Shown in pieces: positions 1 through 8,909 of a stretch of 59,754 bases of DNA. The notes under the pieces are model-generated. The model was given only the letters and a program-made list of their open reading frames with translations. It did not search any database and was not told the DNA's origin. Position 1 is the stretch's first letter. The number at the start of each line of letters is the position of its first letter. Source of the DNA: Candidatus Thermoflexus sinensis (GTDB lineage Bacteria; Chloroflexota; Anaerolineae; Thermoflexales; Thermoflexaceae). The translations under genes were made by a program, and so were the position numbers. The stretch is taken from assembly GCA_016842045.1 (NCBI GenBank), contig JAEVEY010000044.1, positions 1-59,754 of the forward strand. Direction: 5' to 3'.

Positions 1-2
1 TG

Positions 3-203
3 GGCGGGGCCGATGTGTTTTTGTTCCCCGAAACCGAAGGTCCGGAAGCGCTGGCGGCAGCAATCGCTCGCTTCCTGGAAACCGATCCCATCGCCCGCCT
101 GCGCCGGCGGGTCCGCCAGAGGTTCACCTGGCCCGCTCTAATTCAGAACCGGGTGATCCCGATCATCGAGGGCAGGGTGGAGAATCTCCCCGCGCGTTTC
201 TGA
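3..203 (+). CDS. C-terminal fragment of a protein, probably glycosyltransferase (truncated by window start)
   Basis: Frame is open back to the window edge (GGADVFLFPETEGPEALAAAIARFLETD...), resembling the end of a GT4-type glycosyltransferase. Confidence 0.5.
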   Translation, partial: GGADVFLFPETEGPEALAAAIARFLETDPIARLRRRVRQRFTWPALIQNRVIPIIEGRVENLPARF

Positions 204-254
204 ACGCGGCCCCCGACCTAGTATTCCAGCATTCGCAAGCCGGAGCGCCGCTGA

Positions 255-1283
255 CTATCTTTCGCGGGATGGTCGTCCTTTCCCGGAATCTTCTAAGGAG
301 ATCAAAGGACGAGGGAAGGGCTCAAAGAACGCTTGCTCGAGCAGATAGGATTCCTCAAAGCGGATGGCCCAGGATTGCAACAGGCGAAGGGGCGCGCTCA
401 GGGGCGCGCGGCCTTCCCGATAATCCATCAGAAGATCCAGGAAATGCGCCTTTTCCCGGGAAGTCAGGCGCGCGGAGACATACCCCATTCCATGCATAAG
501 CGCGTTAACGACAGCCGGACGTCGGGGTGGATGCGATAAGGCGGCCCGGAACATGGTCGCATAGCGCTGAGACACCTCCCGGACAGGCAGATGTTCTGGA
601 TTGGCCAGGAGGCGGCCCAGCTCCCGGAGCGCTTTCTGGTTGTAAGCCATCAGCAAGAATTTATAGCGGGCGTGGAAGTCCATCAGGGATCGGATGCGTC
701 CCTCCCGGATCGCGCAGCGCAAGCGAGCCAGTGCGAAGATGACGGTTAGAAAGTGCTCTCGGAGCTCCCGGTTGGTCAGGCGACCTTCGTCTTCTATGGG
801 GACGTTCGGAAAGAAGCGACGGGCCGCTTCGGCGAAAAGCCCTGCCCTTCGCCCCCCGGAGGTCCCCTTCCCGGATTCGGTATAAACCCGCGCATCTCGA
901 GGCGCGCACGAAGGAGAGCGGCTCTTCAGGATCAGTCCATCCACATCTCCCACCTGACTTAGAAAAGACTCACTGAACCGCCTCATTGTCTCCGTGAGAT
1001 CCTGACGCATGTCGGGCTGAAGGAGACGAATCCCCTCCCCGGTTTCCACGAGGCGAATGGGCGGCCGAGGAACCCCCAGCCCGATCGCCATTTCCGGGCA
1101 GATGGGGAGGAATTCCACGTAAGGCTTCAAGGCCTCAATCAAGGCATTCGGGATGCGGCTTCCATCGTAGCGAACATCGGCAAAGCCCAGACACGCGCTG
1201 ACCACCAGCCGTGGTTTCGGCCACTCCGCTGTCGCTGGGACCCCACATCCGAGGTGTTCCTTCATTGCTTTGCTGTCAACCAT
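255..1283 (-). CDS. rudS: DUF523 (TudS-like) + DUF1722 fusion protein, RudS-type tRNA thiouridine desulfidase candidate
   Basis: 342 aa; SACLGFADVRYDG, CPEMAIGLGVPRPPIRL and KSRSPSCAPRDARVY (three conserved Cys of DUF523/TudS) followed by a DUF1722-like C-terminal half. Confidence 0.8.
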   Translation of the reverse strand: MVDSKAMKEHLGCGVPATAEWPKPRLVVSACLGFADVRYDGSRIPNALIEALKPYVEFLPICPEMAIGLGVPRPPIRLVETGEGIRLLQPDMRQDLTETMRRFSESFLSQVGDVDGLILKSRSPSCAPRDARVYTESGKGTSGGRRAGLFAEAARRFFPNVPIEDEGRLTNRELREHFLTVIFALARLRCAIREGRIRSLMDFHARYKFLLMAYNQKALRELGRLLANPEHLPVREVSQRYATMFRAALSHPPRRPAVVNALMHGMGYVSARLTSREKAHFLDLLMDYREGRAPLSAPLRLLQSWAIRFEESYLLEQAFFEPFPRPLISLEDSGKGRPSRER

Positions 1284-1357
1284 TGCTCCTCCTAACTGAA
1301 GGCCCCAAGAGGACTTTTTCTGACCACCGGAGTCGGTTCAGTCTGGAAATTTTCAAT

Positions 1358-2335
1358 TCATTCGTTGGTGAGACGGGCATAGAAACCTGTCCGAACCCGC
1401 CACCAGATCCGGGGAAGGCGGGCGAGCATCGCACCGAAGCTCAAATGGGCCCTTCGTCGGAACACATCGTAATCATGGGCTTCGATGTCTTCCAGAATCC
1501 CACGGTATAGCTCGGCTGCGGCTGCGATGGCCAGACGTCCATCGGGATTTAATCCCATCACGCCCGGTAGCGCTTCCGCGTAGAGACGGCGAACCCGGAC
1601 GATCTGGAAGCGCATGAAATCCCGCCAGCGCCCATCGACTCGTCCCATCGCGATGTCATCTTCAGTGAGACGAAATGTGCGCAACTCTTCCCGCGGCAGA
1701 TACAGCCGCTGGCGCCTCCAGTCCTCCCCCACATCCCGCAGGATGTTGGTCAGCTGCAACGCGATCCCCAGGCGGATCGCATAGGGAATGATCTCGGGGT
1801 CGGAAAAGCCAATGATATGCATGCTCATCAGCCCGACAGTGGAGGCGACCCCGTAGCAATAGCCTGCCAGCTCCACAAACGTTTCGTAGCGGGTTTGTTG
1901 AAGATCTCGAGAAAGCGCGTCAAAAAATTGTTCCACGTAGGTTGTTGGGATCCGATAGCGGATGCGGGTGTCGGCCCACGCCAGCGCTATCGGCTCGCTA
2001 TCTGGTGGGGGATCGGCGTGAATGATCTGACGCCAGCGAGCGAGTTCCGCCTTCGGATCCCCCCGGGGCATATCCACGATGTCGTCGGCTACACGGCAAA
2101 GCGCATACAGCGCGCGCACGGCTTGTCGCTTGGGATAAGGCAGCAGCATCGAAGCCAGATAAAACGAGCGACTGTGCCATCGAATGATTTGCTCGCATGC
2201 CTTATATGCCTGGCGCAGCTGTGTGTCGCTGAGGATATGTGCACGGAATGAGCCAGAAGAATTCAGGGCTGCTTGGGCTTGCTCAACCAGCGGCTGTTCC
2301 CAATCCGCCAAGGCAAGAGCCATACGATCCTCCAT
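1358..2335 (-). CDS. crtB: Phytoene/squalene synthase family protein
   Basis: Protein from internal ATG (MEDRMALALADWEQ); SFYLASMLLPYPKRQAVRALYALCRVADDIVD and LQLTNILRDVGEDWRRQRLYLP signatures. Confidence 0.92.
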   Translation of the reverse strand: MEDRMALALADWEQPLVEQAQAALNSSGSFRAHILSDTQLRQAYKACEQIIRWHSRSFYLASMLLPYPKRQAVRALYALCRVADDIVDMPRGDPKAELARWRQIIHADPPPDSEPIALAWADTRIRYRIPTTYVEQFFDALSRDLQQTRYETFVELAGYCYGVASTVGLMSMHIIGFSDPEIIPYAIRLGIALQLTNILRDVGEDWRRQRLYLPREELRTFRLTEDDIAMGRVDGRWRDFMRFQIVRVRRLYAEALPGVMGLNPDGRLAIAAAAELYRGILEDIEAHDYDVFRRRAHLSFGAMLARLPRIWWRVRTGFYARLTNE

Positions 2336-2615
2336 AATCGATGAACTCTGCCCCTCAATTGGCGGGAACCGCGCTTCCGGATTCTCCCTTTGTGGCCCTT
2401 CCAGGCACGGGAAGGGGAACCCGGAGCTTTTGGGAAGCGGAACATCCGGTAGCAACCCCACGCCCCAGAATCCCCCAAAGGAGAGACCGACTTCAGAGCT
2501 GGGCATCGGTCGGCGAACAGGCGGATTGCCCCTTCTGCCAGACCGATTCACAGGCCGGAAATCGTGGCCCCTCCTCCCCCAGGTGGCTCGCCACATCGGG
2601 GCAGGCTACGGCTTC

Positions 2616-2645
2616 ACTATATCACGATTGTCCATATTTTGTCAA
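2616..2645 (-). promoter_or_regulatory. crtB promoter TTGACA-N18-TATAGT
   Basis: Minus strand -35 at 2645..2640, -10 at 2621..2616. Confidence 0.7.
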
Positions 2646-2658
2646 TATTATGTCAATA
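2626..2658 (-). promoter_or_regulatory. Putative CarH/LitR operator: three contiguous 11-bp direct repeats
   Basis: Minus strand TATTGACATAA / TATTGACAAAA / TATGGACAATC; each contains nTnnACAn; overlaps the -35 of crtB. Confidence 0.75.
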
Positions 2659-2663
2659 ATATC

Positions 2664-2692
2664 TTGACAAAATGAGGCGATTGGGATAAGAT
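2664..2692 (+). promoter_or_regulatory. crtI promoter TTGACA-N17-TAAGAT
   Basis: Direct reading; divergent to the crtB promoter. Confidence 0.7.
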
Positions 2693-2711
2693 AGAGCGGG
2701 GTGCAGGAGGC

Positions 2712-2745
2712 GGGCGGGTCTTCGGCAGTTGCCGGAGACCCGCCC
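2712..2745 (+). other. Stable hairpin in the crtI 5' leader
   Basis: GGGCGGGTCTTCGGC-AGTT-GCCGGAGACCCGCCC, 15 bp including one U-G pair, no T-run. Confidence 0.7.
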
Positions 2746-2951
2746 AATCGTCCGGGTTCTTTCCTCCCTCCATGCGCGGCGCTCTTTGGATGGGTCTCGA
2801 TCCCGGGGGGATCATCCCCGGAACTCGAAGGGCGCCCCTTCCTCTGAAAACCGGTCAGAACCTGGAATGGTTTGCTGATGGGGCGAAAAATCGTTTGCTC
2901 TTCCCTTAAAACTGATGGGGGCCGTCAACTTGATGGAAAGGAGCTTCTGAG

Positions 2952-4481
2952 ATGAATTCCAAGCGAGTGGTTGTCGTTGGGGCGGGGATTGGCGGGCTGG
3001 CGGCGGCAGCCCGATTCGCACGCCTGGGCTTTTCGGTATTCGTGCTGGAAAAAAACCACGAGCCCGGGGGTCGTTGCGGGCGCCTTGTGCGAGATGGCCA
3101 TCGTTTCGATACAGGGCCCACCTTGCTGCTGATGCCGGAGGTCTTTGAGCAGACATATGCCGATCTGGGGGAGCGGATGGAGGATCATCTGGATCTGATC
3201 CGTGCGGATCCCCTCTATCAGATCTTCTTCCCGGATGGCTCCCGGCTGACGATGACCAGCGACCTGGTTGCGCTTCGGGAGCAGATAGAGGCGCTGGCCC
3301 CGGGAAGTTTTGAGGGCTTTGTGCGCTATCTCACAGACGGTTATCGTTTCTACCAGATCGCTATGGAACGCTTTATTGGTCGGAACTTCTTGTCTTTCTT
3401 CGATTATTTCAATCCGACTCACCTGCGATTCCTTTTTGAGCTACGAGCTCTTACGCCTCACCACCAAGAAACCGGGCGGTATGTGCAGGATCCCCGCTTG
3501 CGAGCGGCGATGACGTTCCAGGACATGTATCTGGGGCTAAGCCCCTACGAGGCTCCGGCAACCTATGCGATGCTGGCTGCGGCGGAATTCATCCGCGGTA
3601 TCTGGTTGCCTCGAGGTGGGATGTATCGCCTTGTGGAAAGCCTGGAACAGATCGCCAGAGGGTGGGGCGCCCACGTCATCTATCAAGCCCCTGTGCGGCG
3701 AATTGAAATCGACGGCGATCGGGCCACAGGGGTAATCCTGGAAAGCGGGGAACGTATCCCGGCGGATTTTGTGATCGTGAACGCGGATCTGCCTTACGCA
3801 TATCGTCATTTATTGCCCCCGGGGCCGGAGGTTCGCCGAATCGAGCGCTATCGCTACACGTGTTCGGCGATCACATTTTACTGGGGGTTAAATGCTCCTC
3901 TATCACAGCTCTTCGCACACAACCTGTTCCTCGCTGGTGATTACCGGGCGAGTTTCGACCGGATCTTCCGTGATCGCACTCTGCCCGATGAGCCCAGCTT
4001 TTACGTCCATGCGCCGGCGCGTCTGGACCCATCGGCCGCTCCTTCCGGTGGAGATACGTTGATGGTGCTGGTGCCGATGGGACATCTGGATCCGGCACGA
4101 CAGGACATGGATGCTCTTGTCCAGCACGCCAGGATAAAAGTGGAGCAACGATTGAGGGAGGAGCTTGGGGTTCAGGTCGGTGAGCTACGTCGCTTTGAGG
4201 TGACTTATAATCCCGAGGCCTGGCAGCGCCTCTATAATCTGGAAAAAGGAGCGGCCTTTGGCCTTAGCCATCACTTTTCACAGATGGGCTATCTACGGCC
4301 CTCGAACCGTCATCCCCGATATCGGAATCTGTATTTTGTGGGCGCCAGCACCCATCCCGGAACCGGCCTGCCGATGGTACTGATTTCCGCCCGGCTCACG
4401 GTGGAGCGCCTGATCGAAGAGCACGGAATCGATTTCCCACTTCACCAGCATGTTCTCGCGCGGGCCCATGCAACGTCCTGA
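2952..4481 (+). CDS. crtI: Phytoene desaturase
   Basis: 509 aa; VVVVGAGIGGLAAAARFARLG FAD motif; C-terminal YFVGASTHPGTGLPMVLISARLT typical of CrtI. Confidence 0.93.
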   Translation: MNSKRVVVVGAGIGGLAAAARFARLGFSVFVLEKNHEPGGRCGRLVRDGHRFDTGPTLLLMPEVFEQTYADLGERMEDHLDLIRADPLYQIFFPDGSRLTMTSDLVALREQIEALAPGSFEGFVRYLTDGYRFYQIAMERFIGRNFLSFFDYFNPTHLRFLFELRALTPHHQETGRYVQDPRLRAAMTFQDMYLGLSPYEAPATYAMLAAAEFIRGIWLPRGGMYRLVESLEQIARGWGAHVIYQAPVRRIEIDGDRATGVILESGERIPADFVIVNADLPYAYRHLLPPGPEVRRIERYRYTCSAITFYWGLNAPLSQLFAHNLFLAGDYRASFDRIFRDRTLPDEPSFYVHAPARLDPSAAPSGGDTLMVLVPMGHLDPARQDMDALVQHARIKVEQRLREELGVQVGELRRFEVTYNPEAWQRLYNLEKGAAFGLSHHFSQMGYLRPSNRHPRYRNLYFVGASTHPGTGLPMVLISARLTVERLIEEHGIDFPLHQHVLARAHATS

Positions 4482-4725
4482 ACAGGATGGACATGGCGAG
4501 ATCGGATGCGCCGTTGACCTTTACCTGTGGTTTGGGGCGCGGGCGCCTTCATTCAGCCCACATGGCCCTGGGCTTCATATACGACGCTTTTACAATTTTG
4601 CAATCAATGAAGGGCGACCTGCCAATTCGGAGGATGTTAGGGATCCCTCCGGGGATCCTGGGATGGCGTGATCGTCTGCCGTGCGACAGGTCTGCCGAAA
4701 CTGTCTGATCCGGCTGGGGTGACCA

Positions 4726-6033
4726 ATGGAGCGCGAGGAAGAACGGCCGGCATATGGCTTGCAGGTGGTCGTGCGGGAGACGGGGATCCGTCCGGATACA
4801 TTGCGAGCCTGGGAGCGAAGGTATGGGCTACCTCGACCCCATCGGACTCCAGGCGGACACCGTCTGTATTCCCGGCGGGATATCGAGATGATCCGCTGGT
4901 TGCTGGCCCGCCAGGCGGAGGGCATGCGCATCCAGCAGGCGATTGCCCTGTGGCGAGCGCTGGAAGCGGCGGGTCAGGATCCCCTGCGGGGGATGCCGGT
5001 TTCCCCTCCCCCTCGTGAGATGGGCCCGGCCTCCATGGAGGCCCTCCGACAGGCCTGGGTGGAGGCGGTGTTGAACTTTAACGAAGAGGAGGCAGACCGG
5101 GTCTGGAGTCAAGCCCTGGCCCTGTATTCTGTGGAGCAGGTGTGCATCGGCCTGGGGATTGCCGGGATGATTGAGGTAGGCGAGCGCTGGTATCGAGGAA
5201 CCGCTACGGTGCAGCAGGAGCATTTCGCCTCGGCGCTGGTGAGCCGTCGCCTCCATGCAATGATTGCGGCAACCCCTCCTCCCATTCGCCCGGAGCGGAT
5301 CCTGGTGGCCGGGCCGCCTCAGGAGATCCATGCATTGCCGGGCCTGCTCATCACACTGCTGCTTCGCCGCCATGGATGGATAGTCGTGGACCTGGGGGCT
5401 GACGTCCCCTTCGTTCAGATGGAGGAAGCCCTGGAGGCCACGCGGCCGCATCTGATCGTGATGACGGCTCAGACGCTGTATACCGCAGCCACCCTGGCCG
5501 ATGCAGCCGAGTTCATCCGGCGCCGTGGGATTCGCTTTGCCTTTGGTGGGAGGATCTTTCAACGATATCCGGAAGCCCGACGATATATCTGGGGACATTA
5601 CCTGGGGGATCGATGGGAGGAGGTGCCTCAGCAGGTCCTGGGAATCCTGATGGGTTCGGATTCCCCACCCACCCTCTCACTGCCCACGGAGTATCTCGAA
5701 GCTCTCCGTCGTTATCGCCTTCATCGGCCGCAGATCGAGTTCAGGCTGGCCCAACAGGCAGGAGAGGAATTTCGAACCCTGCAGGAACTGGACCTGGATC
5801 TTGTCAGCCCCGACCGCATGCTGGAGGCTTCGCTGCGCCTGGGGGTGGTTGAACTGACCCGAGGGGAGATGCGATGGCTCGCGGATTTCTTCCGCTATCA
5901 TCAGCTGCCGCTCCCGGCGCTGCGATCCGTTTTGCTTGGATACGCGGCGGGCTTGCGGCAGATCGCGGATCCTGGGGATCCGCTGGCGCGTCTGGCCTCC
6001 ATCCTGGAGGAGGAAGCCAGCGACCTGCAATAA
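4726..6033 (+). CDS. carH: B12-binding MerR-family regulator (CarH/LitR type) with extra C-terminal domain
   Basis: 435 aa; MerR HTH (IRPDTLRAWERRYGLPRPHRTPGGHRLYSRRDI); W155-x9-E165-H166; B12 motif EIHALPG with H202. Confidence 0.88.
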   Translation: MEREEERPAYGLQVVVRETGIRPDTLRAWERRYGLPRPHRTPGGHRLYSRRDIEMIRWLLARQAEGMRIQQAIALWRALEAAGQDPLRGMPVSPPPREMGPASMEALRQAWVEAVLNFNEEEADRVWSQALALYSVEQVCIGLGIAGMIEVGERWYRGTATVQQEHFASALVSRRLHAMIAATPPPIRPERILVAGPPQEIHALPGLLITLLLRRHGWIVVDLGADVPFVQMEEALEATRPHLIVMTAQTLYTAATLADAAEFIRRRGIRFAFGGRIFQRYPEARRYIWGHYLGDRWEEVPQQVLGILMGSDSPPTLSLPTEYLEALRRYRLHRPQIEFRLAQQAGEEFRTLQELDLDLVSPDRMLEASLRLGVVELTRGEMRWLADFFRYHQLPLPALRSVLLGYAAGLRQIADPGDPLARLASILEEEASDLQ

Positions 6034-6150
6034 AAGTTAGCTTGAAACCTGACCGATCCCCGGCTCGGATCCGCCCATCGCAATCGGGCTGGATGCCCGG
6101 GCCGGGCACTCGGCGAGTCTCGGAACCAACGTTCAGGTTTGGAGCAGACG

Positions 6151-6594
6151 ATGAGATTTCGCTATGCCCTGATCGTGAAGGCACCCATCGAAAAAGTCTC
6201 CGCGCTGCACCGGGATCCGGCAGTTCTGGAACTTCTGACCCCATCTTTCCTGGGGTGGAACTGGGAGCATCGGGAGCCGGTGGCGGAGGGATCCATCGCG
6301 CGCTTTGTGATCGGCCGTGGTCCATTTCGGATTCGATGGACGGCCCGCCATCGGGCGGTTTCGGAGCTGGGGTTCACGGATGAGCAGCTGGAAGGCCCGT
6401 TCCGGCGCTGGGTCCATACTCATCGCTTTGAACGAGAGGGCCCCCAATGCACCCGGATTATTGAGGAAATCGAAGCCCGCTGGCCCTCACATCCGATTCG
6501 CTGGATCCTGGCGACCGCGATATGGATCAGTCTTCCGCTTTTATTCGCTTATCGGGCCCGGAGGATTCGTAAGTTGCTGGAGGTTCGGGCATGA
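6151..6594 (+). CDS. SRPBCC family protein
   Basis: MRFRYALIVKAPIEKVSALHRDPAVLELLTPSFLGW...; stop overlaps the next ATG (ATGA at 6591). Confidence 0.7.
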   Translation: MRFRYALIVKAPIEKVSALHRDPAVLELLTPSFLGWNWEHREPVAEGSIARFVIGRGPFRIRWTARHRAVSELGFTDEQLEGPFRRWVHTHRFEREGPQCTRIIEEIEARWPSHPIRWILATAIWISLPLLFAYRARRIRKLLEVRA

Positions 6595-8144
6595 AACCGG
6601 TCGTGGTGGTGGGCGCAGGGATCGGTGGGCTTACGGCCGCGGCGTTGCTCGCCCACGCTGGATGTCCGGTTGTGGTCCTGGAAGCCCACTGGGACCCGGG
6701 AGGGTGCGCCGCCACATTCGTTCGAAGGGGGTTCCGATTCGATGCGGGCGCCACCCTGGCTGCAGGATTCGAGCCCGGGATGCCCCTGGCTCTTCTGGGC
6801 GAGGTTCTGGGCATCGATTGGGGGGTTCGGCCCGAGGCCATCGCCATGCAGGTTCATCTCCCGGATGGGACCTGTGTGACCCGATGGGTGGACCGCGAGC
6901 GCTGGCGGGAGGAACGGCGCGCTCGCTTCGGCCTCGCAGCCGAGCCCTTCTGGTCCTGGCAGGAGCAGACGGCTCATGCGTTCTGGGCAATAGCGCTCCG
7001 GAGGCCGCCATGGCCTCTCCAGACGTGGAGCGATGCCTTTCGTCTGGTTTACGAAGGGGCCCGATGGCTCAGCGAAGATCGGGCGCGGATCAGGGTCCTC
7101 TCAGATCTGTTCCGACGGGTAACCGATCATATGCCCAAAGATATTCCACGACTTCGTGAATTTGTGGATGCCCAGTTGCTGATCAGCGCACAGGCGCTGG
7201 CCGATCGGGTTTATGCTGCATACGGGGCGGTGGCGCTCGATTTGCCGCATACGGGAGTGGGATCCGTCCGCGGAGGGATGGGAGGGCTGGCGGTCCAGCT
7301 GGCCGGGGCGATCCAGCGGTTCGGAGGTCAGATCTTTTATCGTCAGGAGGTTGTGCGCGTGCGGGCAGCGCGGCCGAGCGGGTGGCTGGTGGAGACGCGC
7401 ACGGCCATGGCCGTGGAGGCCAGTCACGTGATCTTCAATCTCACGCCTTTCGATACGGCGCGGTTGCTGGGCGACGAAGCCCCCGCATCCTTGCGGAATA
7501 CCTCCCCTGCGTCAGCGGATGGATGGGGCGCTTTCGTCATCTATGCGGGGATCCGGGATGATGGTTCAATGATCCGGTTGCCTCTTCATCACCAGATCCT
7601 CGGGGGGACCGGATGGGGCGAGGGGCGTACGATCTTTCTTTCTATCAGCCCCGCATGGGATTCCATGCGAGCTCCTCCGGGTCATCGCGCGCTGAGCATC
7701 AGCACCCATACGGCCCTTGCGCCGTGGTGGAAATGGTGGGAAAGCGATCGGGAGGCCTACCTGGAACAAAAGGCCCGGATGGAGGAACGCATGCTGGATC
7801 TCGCCGCTCAGGTCATCCCGGATTTGAAGAACCGGCTGGTCTTCCGGGAATCCGGCACTCCGATCACCTTTCAGCGGTTCACCCGACGTTCCCTGGGATG
7901 GGTGGGCGGCTTTCCCCAGACCGGAATCGGGCGGAGCCGGGGGCCTCGCCTGGGTCCCCAACTGTGGCTCGTCGGCGATAGCGTGTTTCCCGGGCAATCG
8001 GTTCCCGCCGTCGTGCTGGGCGCCTGGCGGGCAGCGGAAGCCATCCTGCGGGCGCTGGCGGAAACCCCATCGTTCCGGGTGTTCCCGATGCCGGGCCTCT
8101 CCAACGCACAGATAACTTCGTCGGAAAGGGGAAAACTCCAGTAA
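6591..8144 (+). CDS. CrtI/CrtD-family FAD-dependent carotenoid desaturase/oxidoreductase
   Basis: 517 aa; VVVVGAGIGGLTAAALLAHAG; C-terminal LWLVGDSVFPGQSVPAVVLGAWRAAE. Confidence 0.8.
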   Translation: MKPVVVVGAGIGGLTAAALLAHAGCPVVVLEAHWDPGGCAATFVRRGFRFDAGATLAAGFEPGMPLALLGEVLGIDWGVRPEAIAMQVHLPDGTCVTRWVDRERWREERRARFGLAAEPFWSWQEQTAHAFWAIALRRPPWPLQTWSDAFRLVYEGARWLSEDRARIRVLSDLFRRVTDHMPKDIPRLREFVDAQLLISAQALADRVYAAYGAVALDLPHTGVGSVRGGMGGLAVQLAGAIQRFGGQIFYRQEVVRVRAARPSGWLVETRTAMAVEASHVIFNLTPFDTARLLGDEAPASLRNTSPASADGWGAFVIYAGIRDDGSMIRLPLHHQILGGTGWGEGRTIFLSISPAWDSMRAPPGHRALSISTHTALAPWWKWWESDREAYLEQKARMEERMLDLAAQVIPDLKNRLVFRESGTPITFQRFTRRSLGWVGGFPQTGIGRSRGPRLGPQLWLVGDSVFPGQSVPAVVLGAWRAAEAILRALAETPSFRVFPMPGLSNAQITSSERGKLQ

Positions 8145-8324
8145 TAGCCCCCAGAACTTCTGAAAACAGGAGTTGCGCTATCGACTTCCCGAATGGACTT
8201 TGGAGGTGGGGCGAGACGCTGAAGAAGCTTTCCTTCGCTCCCAACGATCGTTTGGTCGAATCCGCGACAGGCAGGCCACCTGAAGTTTTGTTCGCAGGAC
8301 GATCAGTCAGGGAGGAGGCGCTTC

Positions 8325-8909
8325 ATGTCTGCCTTTCGGATCCTGGATGATTTCTACAAGGACGTTCTATCATCTTATCCCCCTCAGGGAGAGGCGTTGC
8401 TCCGGCAGCTTACCCCGGAAGCGTGGCGTCATATTGCATTTCGCTACATCCTTTCGGTGGCAGCCATGACTTCGGTCAGCCACATTATTGAGGAAGCGGC
8501 CGCTCAGAGTCGGGGCACCGCCCATCTTCACGTTTCATTCCAGTTCATGTCCCGTTTTCTCCCTCAGGTGGAGCGCTATCGCACGATTTCGCTCGGAATC
8601 GCCAGGGGATGGATCTACGGCGCCATGGATGTTCATGAGCCCGGAGGGCCTATCCTTCCCGCTTCTCTACGCTGGATCAATACCGAAGGGACTCCGCTGG
8701 TCCAGTACTGGTTCGTTATTGCTTATGGTCCCGGGCTCTTTATGTCTCTTCTGGCTCGGGAGATCTCGGCCCTGCACGGAGCGGGGCGCTATTATGAAGG
8801 CTTTTACGCCTTTGATCGCGATATCTCTTACCAGTTGCTGTTGATTCTGCACATGTGTTTTCCTGAGGATGTGCCTATGCCCCGTCGGCCCGAGGAGTTG
8901 CAATGGTGA
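8325..8909 (+). CDS. DICT-like sensory domain protein (stand-alone)
   Basis: 194 aa; SVSHIIEEAAAQ...HVSFQFMSRFLPQVERYRTISLGIARGWIYGAMD resembles the DICT domain pattern; RBS GGAGGAGG. Confidence 0.55.
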   Translation: MSAFRILDDFYKDVLSSYPPQGEALLRQLTPEAWRHIAFRYILSVAAMTSVSHIIEEAAAQSRGTAHLHVSFQFMSRFLPQVERYRTISLGIARGWIYGAMDVHEPGGPILPASLRWINTEGTPLVQYWFVIAYGPGLFMSLLAREISALHGAGRYYEGFYAFDRDISYQLLLILHMCFPEDVPMPRRPEELQW

